A DNA stretch of 64,000 bases from a bacterium (GTDB taxonomy: Bacteria; Bacillota; Clostridia; Lachnospirales; Lachnospiraceae): assembly GCA_023666335.1 (NCBI GenBank), contig JAMPCE010000011.1:1-64000 (forward strand), given 5' to 3'. Below are positions 36,601 through 43,012 of this stretch, piece after piece (the stretch's first letter is position 1; the number at the start of each line of letters is the position of its first letter). The notes under the pieces are model-generated. The model made no database searches. It saw only the letters and a program-made list of their open reading frames with translations, and was not told the origin of the DNA. A program made the translations under genes and the position numbers.

Positions 36601-38820
36601 TACACGCTGACGGCGGAGACATGGAGCAATCGCGGACGCATCAGTGATACGCTCGTGTGGACCGTGGATAATGCCAAGGTAGCGACAGTCAAAGCGGCGG
36701 CAGGCACCTACAGCATCACGATGAAAGGCGTGAAGCCGGGTAATACGACGCTGGAAGTGAAGTCCAAGATCCTGGGCAACAAAGTCATCGCCAGATACAG
36801 GATCTATGTGACGGCAGTAGGGGATGCTTATAAGAATGCAAACCGCTACTACGGCGATAACGAGCCGGAAGAGTTTACGGGCGCGTCCCTGAATAACGGG
36901 AATAATATAATCTATCTGCCGCTGAGCGTAGGCGATGCCAGAAAAGTGACGGCAGATCAGACCACATACTTTAGCTTCACAGCGCCTGAGAGCGGAAAAT
37001 ATGCAGTATCCGCTGGGGGGGGGGTCGGAGGAACCATCTATCTGGGCTCCACAAGCTACCGAGGCTATAGGGATCTCGGCTGGATGACAGAAGGACAGAG
37101 TGTTACTTTCTCTTCCTATGTCCGCGGTGCAGATTACAATACTTCCGGCAATATCTCCTACTATGTCGAGGTAGAGCAGACGCAGCGCATGGAATCGATG
37201 AGCGGCGTGGGCGAGCAGACAGTGACCGGAACGGGCGATTACGGCGTCTTTGAATTTAAGGCTCCCGCGACCGCGTACTACCAGTTCTCGCTGAAAGGCA
37301 GCGGAGATAGTTCGAGGTATCTGTATCTGTACGATGATTTGAGCGACGCGACTTCGGGGAACAGCTATTGGGCTAAGGATAGCGGAACTACGGTTTCGTG
37401 CCAGATCAACCAGGGCGACAGCGTATGGGTGCGGACCAGCAGTCAGTTGACTAATGGCAGCGAGTATACCTTAAAGGCGGAGAAGATCAGTGAGGACATT
37501 GTCCTCGCTGGTTCCCAGCCGGTAACTGTGGCGGCGAACGGTAAGAAGTATCTGACATTGGATATCATGGATAGCGGATGGTATTCATTCGCTGTTGCGT
37601 CGGAGCAATCTGTTGATGCAAAATTTACAGTCACGGAGAGGACTGGTAGTTCCAGTCAGTCCAATAACGGCACTGAGTTTGCATTCAATGAGCAGCTGAC
37701 AGCAGGCAGCAGGGTATCTCTGGAGATCACGAACGGGCAGTCCGATGCGGTTACCGTGACGCTGACGTCCAAGAAACTGGAGTTTACCACCGTGACGGAA
37801 GGCGTGGAGACGACTGTGACGGAAGGAGCATACTATCAGTTTACGGCGTCGACCGCAGGAACCTATGCGTTCTCTGAGATAGACGGCGGGACGCTCTATG
37901 TGGACGACAATGAGGAATATGTAGTTGGTAAGAACTATCTCGGGTATTTTGTAACAGTATCTCAAGATACTACGAAAACAAAAGAACTGGAAGCAGACCA
38001 GACCGTATATATGAAAGTAGACACCAGTGAAGCGACAAATTGCAAATTTCTCATTGAGAAGGTCAGCAGTCAGGAGCTGAGTCTGGACGGAGACGGTGTT
38101 TCCGTAACCTTGGATGCCGGTAAGATCACGCATGTGACGTTTACCGCACAGCAGGATGGGTTTTATGAGTTCACGAAAGAGGATGCAGCGGCGGCGAGCG
38201 TCAGAGCTTTGACCGGTGATGACATCAGTGTCACTTATAAGCTTAACAGTGAACGCGAGAAGACAGCATCTTTCCCGTTTAAGCTCTACTTAGCGGAGGG
38301 CGATACGATCCGTTTGGAGATCACGAACGGCGGATCAGCTTCCGCCAGCTTTACGGTGAAAGCTGCTACGTCAGAGATTGGGGAAGTGCCGCAGAACGAA
38401 GAGTTCACATTGCCGGCAGATTCGGACACTTTCTATAAGTACACAGTAACTGAGGCAGGAACATATACATTCCGTATGTTATCAAATACCTTAGGTCCTC
38501 GGGCTATGTATATTTACGACAATGAGTCGGATTGTGTGAATAAGACGAGTTCGACGCTTGGCGAGAGTACGTCAGCTACTAACTTAGGGAATAATCAATA
38601 TGGCTGTGAGATTGTGCTGGAGAACATGGCGGCTAATACGCCGGTATATGTGCGGCTGCACAATGGGGCGCTGTATGTCCCTGTAAGCGTAACTTTCACG
38701 GCTACAAAGAATGATTCCACAAGCAGCACGGACCCGGATGAAGGAGACGGCGGCGACAGCGGCAGCGAGACTCCGGGCGGCGACAATGGCAGTGAGGGTT
38801 CAGAAACCGAAACCGAGTAA
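30610..38820 (+). CDS. Giant secreted multi-domain Ig-like surface protein 2
   Basis: 2736 aa, paralogue of the preceding giant protein. ATG after AGGAGGAGAC. Signal peptide (RRILALILAVAMSVTMIPATAIA), Thr/Asp/Ala-rich acidic linker (~30-115), MBG/YDG-like modules (KVYDGNPIY, KVYDAKAYT), the shared NAVAPKSLAFN/BIG2 block at ~1300-1400, fibronectin-like and BIG2 parts. Unlike protein 1 it has about six C-terminal PPC-like beta modules (~2100-2700; YFSFTAPESGKY, YQFTASTAGTYAF, YKYTVTEAGTYTF) and a Gly/Ser/Asp/Glu tail. No sortase or SLH anchor is seen. A G10 tract lies in the first C-terminal module. Regulation is probably by poly-G slippage in the promoter. Confidence 0.82.
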   Translation: MGRTKKLYQVRRILALILAVAMSVTMIPATAIAAPADGVADEGAAVSTTSTETPDDVDGDAVDADAGTDAGEGVTTDTTNTAADTAVDTGDDADAADTTNPTADEPAAPAASKPVYEILTDNMETTVVYTGSFPFNLYSIVLKKTQDGSTTETPNAVGRGDVTASWKKQGAAAAMTTDPVDVGVYELTLTYAKVEGEHDGAEATVTCEITKAPVTIVINGYNDASRITVKPGTAAKDVKLTDADTVDVYAAGGNVGAEYITLEITGVRNAITGEAVGGDEKLARNGDYVADIKPSWKANLPAEDQARCANYELPESFTADIEAADLVETQIEVKLADKWKTAEDPAGTVVLKSYKENEPADAPKETDDYTYEVQYWDDTTGEYKKLADAAAAGEWAEYDGCEKDSDGKVKAPTNAGDYTYVLVYEDADSVYDTAVAYIPVRITPAVLKVEAANTAALEVLEGTTAQEVLAQVKYKVTLDEADVTTKMKGGSVWGTGFDDSNVSQIYEPLFTLQVSADNGTTYETVTDKDYALEGSAGKKKYRVIYDGKKAIYNADGSYAHVTDVNDRANINGVDANYETDTTPTAADKALEVTVTDGTEVTVDLSALLGDKAGAKTIADLTAKVYDGNPIYRVRNDYKSKVKLLGKDGADAGITPSLRALDCAWYQYRQYDDIDLLDAQIEDENQRNGFGGYYDPADDNYWTALNATTIAPKDAGVYKLVVTYTGQKTDGKLYYAKEPAVMYYAIDPRQIKVEPTGEYKVLEGRNGYDLLDKRHDSSTYTLTCENAEGDAIVAGENVEPFWQVIETRTQEGSANPVTYGCWESGDFNFEFNEKVTYELQGSGLGFDVYGEEDIISYDGFTIADNYTCFKPAGTEEVGEANAEGKKRVERKEDTFLNTKASITVAKMGEKKLTVAFDADAWGTKEKVYDAKAYTDTELIGSAVTVTDETGAAITGDAPDIRYEGYIGTDGYGETKEIRDVGTYTVYAFFDGSEKYAPLKSPAEPSDPWNPDEWGVKLGTFTITPRPITLKAVLSDTYTAGVYASSVLNAMKGSITVDGKADDDAWAFTEYYDDDYDEYFMEAWSEEGHGNKYDPEFVIYEKGAKNPISYTRLKRDTEYEVRYDEDGDYMRRFYRWDNNAGDYNYDAPDYTVSQESVAEFKVVPGNSGISSRSYTTNGSSIDSIAIKTKNDAADSMKRTVTMQEGIGFSSAAYYDENGERVSLEGNLAAFRITPPAEYNGSMPETAMYRNEIAKIGGHIVSDISSGFTVIFDAREGDKTFPIRWEDGYVETYTLKFKDAVKLGDLNNAVAPKSLAFNAPEKKMAVGSSQQLDVKITKVQMSDVICLGYKSSDESVLHVNENGYVTALKIGKANITVFPQHKVNGKLVKIDNAKEVSLQITTTKVTAPKKVKVTTHGSGDADANLSYDTPKDGYRREIYVVNSKSSSLKKAADFEKKLAGTSEDSWKENQWQGTFAIAPIYVDSADEALNRRRNGYAAQLKGLGTNGTYTIYVRNVCAARTLTGGSEVTNDAVNASAAGTVVSLKTLKSEQLSLRLELDAQEGITGGGYKEDGIWQYDNHYEIDLSKIKKGIVTSTTYGQFYTMPKDDAAQSDDTEWIKLPLSAKTDKDAYENPKLEYTLAGCWNSKTQRYEYGTKNNIASIDKKGKIKITGMTVMNDDDSDRNLIVRVRDLQTNGMAYAYLRIVAQADSVAAAKKNVTLTVGETLYLNEQGLLSYKMGKQKLTNYYYPDIDIAAVKAAIKDQKQEKFFKLEDDRLTAIAGGGSLKLPLTDRTVARESGKDKATATITVKSKDLTAVKKIKAFDVTNEQFGLTFTYAGGADAFLLEISDAANKTIYSQKLWRDSDAYRIYFDSNHKRVKDTYRIDSRQITNYVKLAKETQYTVKITALYDALAAKPATAKVKTTKIPAVGDYLHDDYDEDYEYSTGKLISKEYGGMSIVVGEYGDEEKGTKTRKLQENYEYDDDDNLVGAPSLNILSGNSYTLTAETWSNRGRISDTLVWTVDNAKVATVKAAAGTYSITMKGVKPGNTTLEVKSKILGNKVIARYRIYVTAVGDAYKNANRYYGDNEPEEFTGASLNNGNNIIYLPLSVGDARKVTADQTTYFSFTAPESGKYAVSAGGGVGGTIYLGSTSYRGYRDLGWMTEGQSVTFSSYVRGADYNTSGNISYYVEVEQTQRMESMSGVGEQTVTGTGDYGVFEFKAPATAYYQFSLKGSGDSSRYLYLYDDLSDATSGNSYWAKDSGTTVSCQINQGDSVWVRTSSQLTNGSEYTLKAEKISEDIVLAGSQPVTVAANGKKYLTLDIMDSGWYSFAVASEQSVDAKFTVTERTGSSSQSNNGTEFAFNEQLTAGSRVSLEITNGQSDAVTVTLTSKKLEFTTVTEGVETTVTEGAYYQFTASTAGTYAFSEIDGGTLYVDDNEEYVVGKNYLGYFVTVSQDTTKTKELEADQTVYMKVDTSEATNCKFLIEKVSSQELSLDGDGVSVTLDAGKITHVTFTAQQDGFYEFTKEDAAAASVRALTGDDISVTYKLNSEREKTASFPFKLYLAEGDTIRLEITNGGSASASFTVKAATSEIGEVPQNEEFTLPADSDTFYKYTVTEAGTYTFRMLSNTLGPRAMYIYDNESDCVNKTSSTLGESTSATNLGNNQYGCEIVLENMAANTPVYVRLHNGALYVPVSVTFTATKNDSTSSTDPDEGDGGDSGSETPGGDNGSEGSETETE
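37015..37024 (+). repeat. G10 homopolymer inside giant gene 2
   Basis: Ten G encode Gly2136-Gly2138 and the first base of Val2139. Losing one G leads to TGA within about 22 codons (37085-37087); gaining one leads to TAG within about 16 codons. Either product would stop near residue 2155 and lack the last ~580 residues, that is most of the C-terminal beta modules. Confidence 0.85.
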
Positions 38821-38848
38821 GATCTGATCAAAAGAAAACATAAAAATT

Positions 38849-38897
38849 GAGGTCAAACACAAACGGCGTAAGTCCGAATGTGTTTGACCTCTTTTTT
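38849..38897 (+). terminator. Rho-independent terminator after giant gene 2
   Basis: GAGGTCAAACAC (38849-38860) pairs with GTGTTTGACCTC, then T6. The stem-loop sits 29 bp after the stop codon. Confidence 0.9.
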
Positions 38898-38932
38898 GCT
38901 GGTCGTAGCAGTTCTAAATATGAAAAATAAGA

Positions 38933-38970
38933 AATAGCCGTCCTGATTTTTGGCAAAACCGACGGCTATT
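38933..38970. other. Hairpin in the gap between giant gene 2 and the Uma2 gene
   Basis: AATAGCCGTC (38933-38942) and GACGGCTATT (38961-38970) form a 10-bp stem with an 18-nt loop. There is no long T run, so it may be a weak terminator or a regulatory structure. The rest of the gap 38900-39314 holds a promoter, a 20-bp repeat and a 150-nt leader, but no gene that I can support. Confidence 0.5.
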
Positions 38971-39110
38971 ACTTTAACATAACGCCGGGTCAGGTGAAGT
39001 GCAGTCACCTTCCGGCTCCCTTGTTAAGCATATTATATGTCATCTCCTCTGATTTTTCAACATCAATTTTGCAAAAACGAAATTTCGCACATAATTTTTC
39101 GCAAAACCTA

Positions 39111-39139
39111 TTGACATACGCTATCATAAACGTTATACT
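39111..39139 (+). promoter_or_regulatory. Strong sigma-A promoter for the Uma2 gene
   Basis: -35 TTGACA (39111-39116), 17-bp spacer, -10 TATACT (39134-39139). The left copy of a 20-bp direct repeat starts three bases after the -10 box, at about the transcription start. Confidence 0.7.
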
Positions 39140-39141
39140 TA

Positions 39142-39161
39142 ATTCCATCGAGTGATCAAAA
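39142..39161. repeat. 20-bp direct repeat, left copy
   Basis: ATTCCATCGAGTGATCAAAA, identical to 40162-40181. The right copy spans the last codons and stop of the Uma2 gene and the stop codon of the convergent acyltransferase gene. The two copies enclose the Uma2 module (about 1 kb). Confidence 0.85.
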
Positions 39162-39314
39162 GAGCGTGCGTTCGCACATTCTGGCAGTTTCTGCCGTTTA
39201 CTCAACTACTATTAACAAGCGGCAGAGATGCAGGGATCGGGACGCAGCTTCCATAATGATTTCCCGGACTTAGTTTTGCAGAGAGTCTGCCGTACAGACA
39301 AAGGAGGGTACATT

Positions 39315-40175
39315 ATGGAACCAATCAGAAGAGAGGACACAGAAATGGATTTGATACGCGAAGACGGAATGATGCGTGATCTGACCCATGACGACCTAAT
39401 ACGAATGGGTCTGGACAGAAAGGGAAAATGGCAGTATATGGTGAAGGATCTCGAGAGGCTTCCGGAAGGCGTATATGCGGAGCTGATCGACGGAGAAATT
39501 TTTGTTCGGATGACTACCCCCGCCACGATCCATCAGGAATTGGTAGGTGAATTATTTTTTCAGATTAGTCTCTATATCAGGCGAAAGAAAGGAAAGTGCC
39601 GTGTCTTCCCTGCCCCGCTCGGTGTGGAGATTAAGAACGATATCCATAACTTTGTCATACCGGATATCGCGCTGATCTGTGACAAGGACATCCTGGATGA
39701 AAAGGGGTGTCATGGTGCACCCGATCTCGTGATCGAGATCGTCTCCTCCAACAGAAAACTGGATTATGTGCATAAACTTGCCCTTTATAAGGAAGCAGGT
39801 GTCCGGGAATACTGGATCGTCGATCCGAAGCATGAGCGGGTGACGGTCTATGATCTGGAACATGGGAAAGAGCCGATGCTTCACTCATTTTCGGAGCGGA
39901 TTAAGGTGGGGGTATACGACGACCTATATCTGGATATCTCAGATCGAAGAAGTGCTTTGGAAGAAGCTTTAGAAACGGAGAGAAAGGCGTCCCGTGAGGA
40001 AGGTCATGCGGAGGGTCATGCACAAGGTTTGGCGGAGGGAGAAACGCGCCTTGCGCAGCTGACATCCTATTTGTTGCGGGAAGACCGCATGGATGACCTG
40101 AAAAAAGCGCTTGCGGACAGCCGGTATCGAGAAGAATTACTGCAGCGGGAGCATATACCGGATTCCATCGAGTGA
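39315..40175 (+). CDS. Uma2-family (DUF820) PD-(D/E)xK nuclease-like protein
   Basis: 286 aa from ATG 39315 (AAGGAGGG upstream). Residues ~35-215 match the Uma2 fold: YAELIDGEIFVRM, VIPDIALICD, APDLVIEIVSSNRKLDY with the acidic active-site residues, and KLALYKEAGVREYWIVDP with the Lys. The C-terminal ~60 residues (EEGHAEGHAQGLAEGE, then RYREELLQRE) form a charged helix like that of Rpn-type mobile nucleases. Uma2 proteins are common in accessory regions, and their biological role is not settled. It is flanked by a 20-bp direct repeat, which suggests it arrived as a unit. Confidence 0.85.
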   Translation: MEPIRREDTEMDLIREDGMMRDLTHDDLIRMGLDRKGKWQYMVKDLERLPEGVYAELIDGEIFVRMTTPATIHQELVGELFFQISLYIRRKKGKCRVFPAPLGVEIKNDIHNFVIPDIALICDKDILDEKGCHGAPDLVIEIVSSNRKLDYVHKLALYKEAGVREYWIVDPKHERVTVYDLEHGKEPMLHSFSERIKVGVYDDLYLDISDRRSALEEALETERKASREEGHAEGHAQGLAEGETRLAQLTSYLLREDRMDDLKKALADSRYREELLQREHIPDSIE

Positions 40176-40181
40176 TCAAAA
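40162..40181. repeat. 20-bp direct repeat, right copy
   Basis: Identical to 39142-39161. It contains the stop codons of both converging genes (Uma2 TGA 40173-40175, acyltransferase 40176-40178). Confidence 0.85.
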
Positions 40182-41522
40182 TTTATTATTAATAGCTGAT
40201 TTTGTTATCTTATACAGTTCCTCCGCAGCCAGCCTTGCTTTCGCCACGATATCCCCGCAACCCTGCGGGAAGCAGTAATACTGCGCCTGTTCATTGCCGA
40301 TGCAGATCATATCGCCGATCTCATACCAGAAGAAATCCGAATAGAGGCTGTAGGAGGCGAGCGGTTCCTGACGGTAATCGAGTTTTCCCCCGCAGCCCGT
40401 CAGATGAAATCCCGCCGTAGAATGGGTCAGGGTTCCCTCGCCGACCTGGCAGATCTTTTTCGTGTTGACCAATAGGTAGATCGTGACGGGAATTTCCATG
40501 CGGTAGGTTCCCGACAAAATTTCCTGCCGGACGCACTCCCGCTCCCAGCGGTACCAGTCGGGGACGTGAGAGAATATACGTTCTGCAACAACCGTGGTTT
40601 GCGCTGTGTCTCTTTCGTATTCCGAATGATGATCCGATAGATTTTCTGTGCCGTCTATAAGCTGCAGATAGCCGTACTCCGTCAGCTCGTGAGTTTGTCC
40701 GCAATGCTTGCAGGTCAGCGTCGTGCCCTGTCCGAGCATTTCCCCCTCCCGCAGGCAATGGGGGCATTTATAGAGCATACGGTTCAAGCCGTCCGCGCGG
40801 AAAGGCTCCCTGATGCGCACCTTATTTTCCTGCTGCCAGCGGAAATAGTCGAAAGTGAATTTTTCTTTGAGGATATCGTTTAATTCCTGCGGCGTCTTTT
40901 CACGGATCTCTTCGGGCGAAAAAAGGTATTCCACCTCGGCGGAGACACGCACCTTGCGGAGTTGGAGATTGTTGTAGAGGGGATCGCGCGCGAAAGCGCC
41001 CTCAGTGCGGATCATCACGACGGGAACGTTTAGGATCTTCAAACATTTCCCGAGGCTGTCCGGCAGGGGCGTCTGTGTGCCGTCGAAACTGTAGCTGGCT
41101 TCCGGAAACATCAGAATGGAACTTTTCAGCGTCTTTGTGGCGTACACCATATCGCGCACGAGATTTACGTCGGTCATGAATTTCCGGGTGGGAATGCAGC
41201 CAAACAGACGCATCAGGCGGGGCTTGCCCACGAAGCCGTCCAGCGTGCATATGATGTGAAAAGGACGGGTGCACAGCAGGCGGAACGCCATCTTTAAGTC
41301 GATAAAGCTGGAATGGTTCATTAGGATCAGGCAGGGTTCGCGTTTGCCGAGCTGCTCCATGCCGATGAGGCGGTAGGTAAAATGTGTCCGCCAGAGGTCC
41401 CAAAGAGATGCGAGCAGGAGGATCACGCGGAACAGAAAATATTGTCTGTGCGGTTTTTGATGCGCGGCGCGGGGAAGCGCGAGGGCTTCCTCGTAAGCCA
41501 TTTTCGCAGTTTTTATCTTCAA
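40176..41522 (-). CDS. PlsC-type acyltransferase with a zinc-ribbon C-terminal extension
   Basis: 448 aa if TTG at 41520-41522 is the start, which has AAAGGAG seven bases upstream; ATG 41501 (441 aa) is the alternative. A hydrophobic segment precedes the acyltransferase domain with NHSSFID (HX4D catalytic motif) and MFPEASYS (counterpart of the FPEG motif), as in 1-acylglycerol-phosphate acyltransferases. After it comes a rubredoxin/zinc-ribbon-like knuckle, CPHC..CKHC, and a ~150-aa unknown domain. So it is a lipid acyltransferase with an unusual metal-binding tail; the substrate is unknown. It overlaps no other gene with this start and ends back to back with the Uma2 gene. Confidence 0.8.
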   Translation of the reverse strand: MKIKTAKMAYEEALALPRAAHQKPHRQYFLFRVILLLASLWDLWRTHFTYRLIGMEQLGKREPCLILMNHSSFIDLKMAFRLLCTRPFHIICTLDGFVGKPRLMRLFGCIPTRKFMTDVNLVRDMVYATKTLKSSILMFPEASYSFDGTQTPLPDSLGKCLKILNVPVVMIRTEGAFARDPLYNNLQLRKVRVSAEVEYLFSPEEIREKTPQELNDILKEKFTFDYFRWQQENKVRIREPFRADGLNRMLYKCPHCLREGEMLGQGTTLTCKHCGQTHELTEYGYLQLIDGTENLSDHHSEYERDTAQTTVVAERIFSHVPDWYRWERECVRQEILSGTYRMEIPVTIYLLVNTKKICQVGEGTLTHSTAGFHLTGCGGKLDYRQEPLASYSLYSDFFWYEIGDMICIGNEQAQYYCFPQGCGDIVAKARLAAEELYKITKSAINNKF

Positions 41523-41571
41523 GGTAAGTCTCCTTTGCAGGGGTGTCGGGGGTAGTTTGTTGTTTATCTGA

Positions 41572-42054
41572 TCAGGGAATAACAGCAATATCCGCAAATT
41601 GGCATCGTACGACCGTCGCCAGATCCTGCGGCGACAGTTCGATCTGACAGCCGACTTTTCCGGCGCTGACATAGATTTTTTCGTAGTTTTCCGCCGTTTC
41701 GTGAAGGAAAGTCGGAAACTGTTTTTTCATGCCGATCGGGGAGCAGCCGCCGTGGACATAGCCCGTCAGCGGCAGCAATTCCTTTTGCTTTATCATGCTT
41801 ACGGCTTTTTCGCCTGCCGCTTTGGCGGCTTTTTTTAAGTCAAGCTCCGCCTGTACCGGCACTACAAATACATAATAGCCGCCGGATTTTCCCTGCGTGA
41901 TCAACGTCTTAAAAACATGAGCGGGATCTTCACCGAGGATTTCGGCGATCTGTGCGCCGCTCATTGTCGCGTCAGGCTCGTAGGCATGGCTTTCATAGGG
42001 GATCTTTTTCCCGTCCAGTATACGCATGACGTTTGTTTTGTCCTGGTTTTTCAT
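41572..42054 (-). CDS. ybaK: Cys-tRNA(Pro)/Cys-tRNA(Cys) deacylase, YbaK/EbsC family
   Basis: 160 aa, normal for the family. It clears mischarged Cys-tRNA(Pro) in the cytosol. Seen: YEPDATMSGAQIAEILGEDPAHVFKTLI with the conserved Lys, YVFVVPVQAELDLKKAAKAAG, GYVHGGCSPIGMKK and a C-terminal SAGKVGCQIELSPQDL, all diagnostic. The acyltransferase gene follows after 49 bp and may be co-transcribed. Confidence 0.92.
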   Translation of the reverse strand: MKNQDKTNVMRILDGKKIPYESHAYEPDATMSGAQIAEILGEDPAHVFKTLITQGKSGGYYVFVVPVQAELDLKKAAKAAGEKAVSMIKQKELLPLTGYVHGGCSPIGMKKQFPTFLHETAENYEKIYVSAGKVGCQIELSPQDLATVVRCQFADIAVIP

Positions 42055-42116
42055 AATATGATCTTCTCCTGTGATAAATTGATTTTAACACAACGCGCTT
42101 CCTATTGCTACCGTTT

Positions 42117-42150
42117 CCTTACGCCAATGTCCGCGTTGGTGTCTGCGTAA
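42117..42150. other. Hairpin between the divergent ybaK and udp genes
   Basis: CTTACGC pairs with GCGTAAG and an inner CAA with TTG around TGTCCGCG. It lies just upstream of the udp promoter and could be an operator or a terminator relic. Confidence 0.4.
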
Positions 42151-42168
42151 GATCCGGCACAGCCGCCC

Positions 42169-42197
42169 TTGCCACCACCCCCATTTTGCGCTATGAT
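42169..42197 (+). promoter_or_regulatory. Promoter of the udp operon
   Basis: -35 TTGCCA (42169-42174), 17-bp spacer, -10 TATGAT (42192-42197), 30 bp before the start codon. Confidence 0.6.
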
Positions 42198-42226
42198 AAA
42201 GAAAATGACTTGGGGAGGCGGACCAG

Positions 42227-43000
42227 ATGAAAAATTATTCGGAAGATGCGTCGAGACAATACCACATTCAGGTGGCGCAGGGCGAGGTGGGGCGTTATGT
42301 GATCATGCCCGGCGACCCGAAGCGGTGTGTCAAGATCGCGCAGTATTTTGACGATCCCGTTTTGATAGCGGACAATCGGGAATACATCACTTACACGGGA
42401 ACATTGGACGGGGTGAAAGTGAGCGTGACCTCCACGGGGATCGGCGGCCCTTCTGCGGCGATCGCAATGGAGGAACTGGTGCGCTGCGGCGCGGACACCT
42501 TTCTTCGCATCGGCACCTGCGGCGGCATGCAGACAGAGGTAAAAAGCGGCGATATCGTGATCGCGACGGGCGCGATCCGCATGGAGGGGACGAGCAGAGA
42601 ATATGCGCCGATCGAATTTCCGGCGGTACCAGACCTTGGCGTGACGAATGCGCTCGTGGCGGCGGCGGGGGAGCTTGGCTGTACCTATCACACAGGGGTC
42701 GTGCAGGCGAAAGATTCCTTTTATGGGCAGCACGAACCGGAGACGAAGCCCGTAAGTTATGAATTGATGAACAAATGGGAAGCGTGGAAGCGGCTGGGCT
42801 GCCTTGCTTCCGAGATGGAATCGGCGGCGCTGTTTACAGTGGCAAGTTACTTACATGTGAGAGCGGGTTCCTGTTTTCTGGTGGTGGCGAATCAGGAGCG
42901 GGAAAAACTTGGACTGGAAAATCCCGTGGTGCGCGATACGGATATGGCTGTCCGTGTGGCGGTGGGAGCGGTGCGCGAGCTGATCGCGAAAGAGCGGTAA
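42227..43000 (+). CDS. udp: Uridine phosphorylase
   Basis: 257 aa nucleoside phosphorylase-I family enzyme that splits uridine with phosphate into uracil and ribose-1-phosphate. Seen: MPGDPKR phosphate loop, [24 protein letters not shown], and [11 protein letters not shown] where Met and Glu bind ribose. The [10 protein letters not shown] stretch fits uridine rather than purine phosphorylases. Good ribosome site. It begins an operon with an FAD protein (12-bp gap) and a ROK kinase (12-bp gap). Confidence 0.88.
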   Translation: MKNYSEDASRQYHIQVAQGEVGRYVIMPGDPKRCVKIAQYFDDPVLIADNREYITYTGTLDGVKVSVTSTGIGGPSAAIAMEELVRCGADTFLRIGTCGGMQTEVKSGDIVIATGAIRMEGTSREYAPIEFPAVPDLGVTNALVAAAGELGCTYHTGVVQAKDSFYGQHEPETKPVSYELMNKWEAWKRLGCLASEMESAALFTVASYLHVRAGSCFLVVANQEREKLGLENPVVRDTDMAVRVAVGAVRELIAKER

Positions 43001-43012
43001 AGGAGGCGGCAT

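Noticed and set aside
37015-37024. G10 tract as a plain assembly error
   Set aside because: Not excluded, but the tract keeps the frame open over the remaining ~600 codons and similar tracts occur in two promoters of the same gene family, so it is reported as real and to be checked in reads.
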